From Acidimicrobium sp. BACL17 MAG-120823-bin42 (GTDB taxonomy: Bacteria; Actinomycetota; Acidimicrobiia; Acidimicrobiales; Ilumatobacteraceae), in NCBI GenBank assembly GCA_001438985.1, contig LIAZ01000004.1, forward strand, positions 1-24,333: DNA of 24,333 bases, given 5' to 3'. Each line of letters begins with the position of its first letter. Position 1 is the stretch's first letter. Positions 21,936 through 24,333 of the stretch are shown in pieces. The position numbers and the translations under genes were made by a program. The notes below the pieces were generated by a model. That model searched no databases, was not told where the DNA came from, and saw only the letters and a list, made by a program, of their open reading frames with translations.

Positions 21936-24124
21936 CCACGCCTGCGCAGTTGCGTAAGCCTGCATCTCCTGATGCTCTTGAGGAGGCCTTTGGATTGCTT
22001 GGTGGCCGAGCCAAGCGGGATGTGTCGCTTGCTCAGTACACCACGTATCGAGTGGGTGGGTCCGCTGCTCTGCACATGCACATCACCACCATTGATGATC
22101 TGTATGCGGTGAGTTCGATGTTGGCACAAGTTGATCTGCCACTCTTGGTGATTGGACGTGGAAGCAACTTGCTGGTTGCAGACAGTGGTTTTTCTGGTCT
22201 AGCGCTCACCATGGGTGGAGTAGCCGACTACGTCGATTTGCCCGATCGCTCGCACGACCCAGATGTTGAGCCGATTGCGCTGTTTGGTGGCTCAATTGCA
22301 CTGCCGGTTGCAGCACGGCAGAGCGTGGCTCGCGGACTTAAAGGATTTGAGTGGGGCGTTGGTGTACCTGGTTCGATCGGTGGAGCAGTACGAATGAACG
22401 CCGGAGGCCATGGATCGGATATGGCCTCATCGTTGACATCGGTACGAATCTTCCACCTACGCAAGGGCATGGAAGCCCATGTCCAGGCTGTTGATTTAGG
22501 TCTACGTTTTCGCGGGTCAGCTCTTGATGACCACCATGTTGTGCTGAGCGCAACTGTCGATTTGGAGTGGTCGGCCAACGTGGAAGCGTCGGAAACCGAA
22601 TTGCAGGAAGTGGTGAAGTGGCGCCGCGAAAATCAGCCGGGCGGACAGAATGCAGGTTCGGTATTTGTTAACCCCGAGCCGGGGCGTGTGTCGGCCGGTG
22701 CGGTCATCGATGAACTTGGGTTGCGAGGCTTGCGCATTGGTTCGGCACATGTTTCAGAAAAGCACGCAAATTTTATTCAAGCCGATGAGGGTGGCAGCGC
22801 TCACGATGTGGTTGCGTTGATGGCCCATGTACGCAAACGCGTACGTGAAGAACGTGGCTATGCACTGCGAAGCGAGATTCGTTTAGTTGGGTTCGAGGAC
22901 GAAACCGATCCAGACGTTGTTGATTTGTTGAATAAGGACTCCGAATTTGGGGTGTCAACTATTCGCCTTGAACAGGTGTTCACGAAGGCAGTTGTAGTTG
23001 ACCCAGTTGATGCATCTATCCCACTGTCTGTGCTCGATGGAAATGTGGTTCGCATTGTTGATGCTGAAGTGTCGGCAGAAGTCTTAGACGAATTGGCGGA
23101 TGCATTTGGCCGTGATACGACGCGCGATATCACCATCGATCTTCCGCAACCTGAAGTAACAGCAAATAACGAGCGGGTAGTGATTGTTGACGATGACTTG
23201 CGCATCGTTACTGACGACGATTTTCCCGCAGACACCATGTCGCAATCGGTACACCGTGCGCCAACATCAACTCGAATAGCAATTATTGATGAAGATGTGG
23301 ATGCTGGCTCACTGGCCGTAACCGATGATGATCCATCGGTGGTGGGCAGTGCAGCTTCGTGGTCGGAATTATCAGCCAGTCGACGGACGGTGAATTGGTT
23401 CAAACGACTTATTGCATTTCGTGGAGTATCAAAGCGAAAAAAGATTTTGATTGTTGGGTCTTCGTTCGTGGCGATTGCGATTCTTGCAATGATTATTTTG
23501 GCTTCGCCGATAGTGGCAGTGCGGCAAATTGATGTAGAAGGAGTCAAGTACGCAAACAGGGCGCTAATCGAAACAGTGTCAAAAACGCTGCGTGGTAAAT
23601 CGGTGTTAACTGCTGACACCGCTGCTGCACAAAAGTTGTTGGAAACTGATCCGTGGATTGAGTCCGCCAGAATCAAGACCTATCTTCCCAGCCGGGCCGT
23701 AATCGAAATCAACGAACGAATTCCGGCTGCATGGTTTTTGGGCGTGGACAACCAGGCGAGGGTGATTGATCAAGATGGTCGCGTGCTTGCTGTGCTGAAC
23801 GGCCGACCGACGGAATACATGTTGATCGATGGAATCGGGCCAAACCTGGTAGCGGGTGCGATGGCCTCAAATTCGTATACCGCAGCCGCGCAACTCGCGG
23901 TCTCGTTACCCGAAGAAATTCGACCGGTAGTGAAGAGCATGGGCGTTGATGGTCCCAATCAGGTGACCATGACCTTGTTGACGGGTGCGGTTGTCCGCTT
24001 CGGCGAACCAGTCGATCTGCGCAACAAGCTTGTCAATGTGGTGGTCATCTTGCGCCGACAAGACATCAACCAGATTGCAGGTATTGATGTGTCGTCGGGA
24101 ACCCCCGTCGTCACCTCGCCGTAA
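21932..24124 (+). CDS. MurB-FtsQ fusion: UDP-N-acetylenolpyruvoylglucosamine reductase joined to FtsQ
   Basis: One uninterrupted 730-codon frame. Residues 1 to about 322 are MurB, the flavoenzyme reducing UDP-GlcNAc-enolpyruvate to UDP-MurNAc: TTYRVGGSA, FAD loop VIGRGSNLLVAD, GVGVPGSIGGAVRMNAGG, NAGSVFVNPEP with proton donor Ser243, and EIRLVGF with Glu315. Residues about 323-500 are an acidic linker rich in Val-Asp (VIVDDDLRIVTDDD, IAIIDEDVD). A basic patch (SKRKK) and one membrane helix (about 505-527) follow, then the POTRA start VRQIDVEGVKYANRALI and the FtsQ beta domain (IESARIKTYLPSRAVIEINER, VIDQDGRVLA). Topology fits: MurB inside, POTRA outside. GTG at 21932 overlaps the murC stop and has GAGG 6 bases upstream. 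No internal ribosome site or start is evident before the helix. Confidence 0.93.
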   Translation: MTTPAQLRKPASPDALEEAFGLLGGRAKRDVSLAQYTTYRVGGSAALHMHITTIDDLYAVSSMLAQVDLPLLVIGRGSNLLVADSGFSGLALTMGGVADYVDLPDRSHDPDVEPIALFGGSIALPVAARQSVARGLKGFEWGVGVPGSIGGAVRMNAGGHGSDMASSLTSVRIFHLRKGMEAHVQAVDLGLRFRGSALDDHHVVLSATVDLEWSANVEASETELQEVVKWRRENQPGGQNAGSVFVNPEPGRVSAGAVIDELGLRGLRIGSAHVSEKHANFIQADEGGSAHDVVALMAHVRKRVREERGYALRSEIRLVGFEDETDPDVVDLLNKDSEFGVSTIRLEQVFTKAVVVDPVDASIPLSVLDGNVVRIVDAEVSAEVLDELADAFGRDTTRDITIDLPQPEVTANNERVVIVDDDLRIVTDDDFPADTMSQSVHRAPTSTRIAIIDEDVDAGSLAVTDDDPSVVGSAASWSELSASRRTVNWFKRLIAFRGVSKRKKILIVGSSFVAIAILAMIILASPIVAVRQIDVEGVKYANRALIETVSKTLRGKSVLTADTAAAQKLLETDPWIESARIKTYLPSRAVIEINERIPAAWFLGVDNQARVIDQDGRVLAVLNGRPTEYMLIDGIGPNLVAGAMASNSYTAAAQLAVSLPEEIRPVVKSMGVDGPNQVTMTLLTGAVVRFGEPVDLRNKLVNVVVILRRQDINQIAGIDVSSGTPVVTSP

Positions 24125-24173
24125 CCACCACATGAGGCTTCCCGTATGGGTCGTTCCCGTCAACTAGCCTGTT

Positions 24174-24198
24174 AGGGACGTCTTTTACGTACGTCCTT
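24174..24198 (+). other. Hairpin in the ftsZ leader
   Basis: The 104-base gap before ftsZ holds AGGGACGT (24174-24181) and ACGTCCTT (24191-24198), an 8-base stem with one G-U pair and a 9-base loop containing a T run. A smaller hairpin CCC-GTAT-GGG lies at 24141-24150. TAGCCT (24165-24170) fits a TAnnnT -10 and would start transcription just before the larger stem, giving ftsZ its own promoter and a short structured leader. The promoter reading is weak because no -35 is visible. Confidence 0.4.
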
Positions 24199-24213
24199 AC
24201 ATGTGTGTCTAAC

Positions 24214-24218
24214 GGAGG
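24214..24218 (+). promoter_or_regulatory. Ribosome binding site of ftsZ
   Basis: GGAGG lies 10 bases before the ATG at 24229, a slightly long spacing. It supports this ATG as the start and lies 16 bases after the leader hairpin. Confidence 0.6.
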
Positions 24219-24228
24219 ATTGAACAAT

Positions 24229-24333
24229 ATGGCTGGTGCACCGCACAATTTCTTGGCAGTGATCAAGGTGATCGGCGTAGGCGGCGGAGGTATCAACGCT
24301 GTTCAGCGAATGATTGACTCTGGCATGAAAGGT
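24229..24333 (+). CDS. ftsZ: Cell division protein FtsZ (N-terminal part, runs off the window)
   Basis: Only 35 codons are present, but APHNFLAVIKVIGVGGGG is the unmistakable start of actinobacterial FtsZ, the tubulin-like GTPase of the division ring; VGGGG is the first nucleotide-binding loop. It continues INAVQRMIDSGMKG, where the usual sequence is (V/I)NAVNRMI, so an Asn is replaced by Gln. As in other actinobacteria no ftsA precedes it. The gene follows the murB-ftsQ fusion after 104 bases. Confidence 0.95.
   Translation, partial: MAGAPHNFLAVIKVIGVGGGGINAVQRMIDSGMKG

Noticed and set aside
22858..23676. 272-codon open frame on the minus strand, antisense to the MurB-FtsQ linker and FtsQ part
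   Set aside because: Its product is Ser/Thr-rich low complexity, it lacks a ribosome site, and it mirrors the codon bias of the acidic linker on the other strand, which explains the absence of stops.
1..24333. CRISPR array, tRNA or rRNA genes, insertion sequences, phage or toxin-antitoxin modules
   Set aside because: No regularly spaced repeats, no tRNA-like cloverleaf, transposase motifs or terminal inverted repeats were seen; the HNH gene has no mobile or restriction context.

Overview
The window reads as a compact actinobacterial chromosome segment of roughly balanced GC by eye. It most resembles the class Acidimicrobiia (Ilumatobacter-like aquatic lineages). The evidence is the dcw cluster order without ftsA, a DUF3040 gene and dinB upstream of mraZ, an MtrA/MtrB-type two-component system, an element resembling the actinobacterial mraW RNA, and frequent GTG starts. 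The taxonomic placement is inference from gene content only. Gene packing is very tight: many neighbours overlap by ATGA or GTGA, and I see no convincing intrinsic terminator.

Bases 1-5638 hold the tail of an unknown gene and a histidine phosphatase on the + strand. A convergent minus-strand operon follows, read from 5638 down to 754: a small two-helix membrane protein, an inositol-monophosphatase-family enzyme, an MtrA-like regulator, an MtrB-like sensor kinase, a 49-residue predicted lipoprotein and a glycerol kinase. The tiny lipoprotein gene is not obvious in a length-filtered ORF search. It sits exactly where actinobacteria usually carry LpqB, has a clear lipobox, and overlaps both neighbours by 4 bases.

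Bases 5662-10115 are on the + strand: dinB (DNA polymerase IV), a DUF3040 membrane protein, an acyl-CoA dehydrogenase, a conserved-looking 94-residue protein, an HNH endonuclease and a lipoate-protein-ligase-like protein. Several transcription units here look leaderless, with a -10-like hexamer 7-8 bases before the start codon.

Bases 10116-24333 are the division and cell wall cluster: regulatory region with phased MraZ boxes, mraZ, a structured RNA resembling the mraW motif, rsmH, an ftsL-like gene, ftsI, murE, mraY, murD, ftsW, murG, murC, a murB-ftsQ fusion, and the first 35 codons of ftsZ. The cluster makes lipid II (MurE, MraY, MurD, MurG, MurC, MurB), polymerises and crosslinks it at the septum (FtsW, FtsI) and organises the divisome (FtsL, FtsQ, FtsZ). 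murF is missing from its usual place between murE and mraY.

The most notable points are: (1) MurB and FtsQ are one 730-residue polypeptide, with cytosolic MurB, a long acidic linker, one membrane helix and an outside POTRA/FtsQ domain; (2) the 49-residue lipoprotein at the LpqB position; (3) four AAAGTGG-type boxes on an exact 10-base register before mraZ; (4) a 26-base inverted repeat before rsmH with a competing alternative stem; (5) the absent murF; (6) a MurG whose usual His-Glu loop is replaced.
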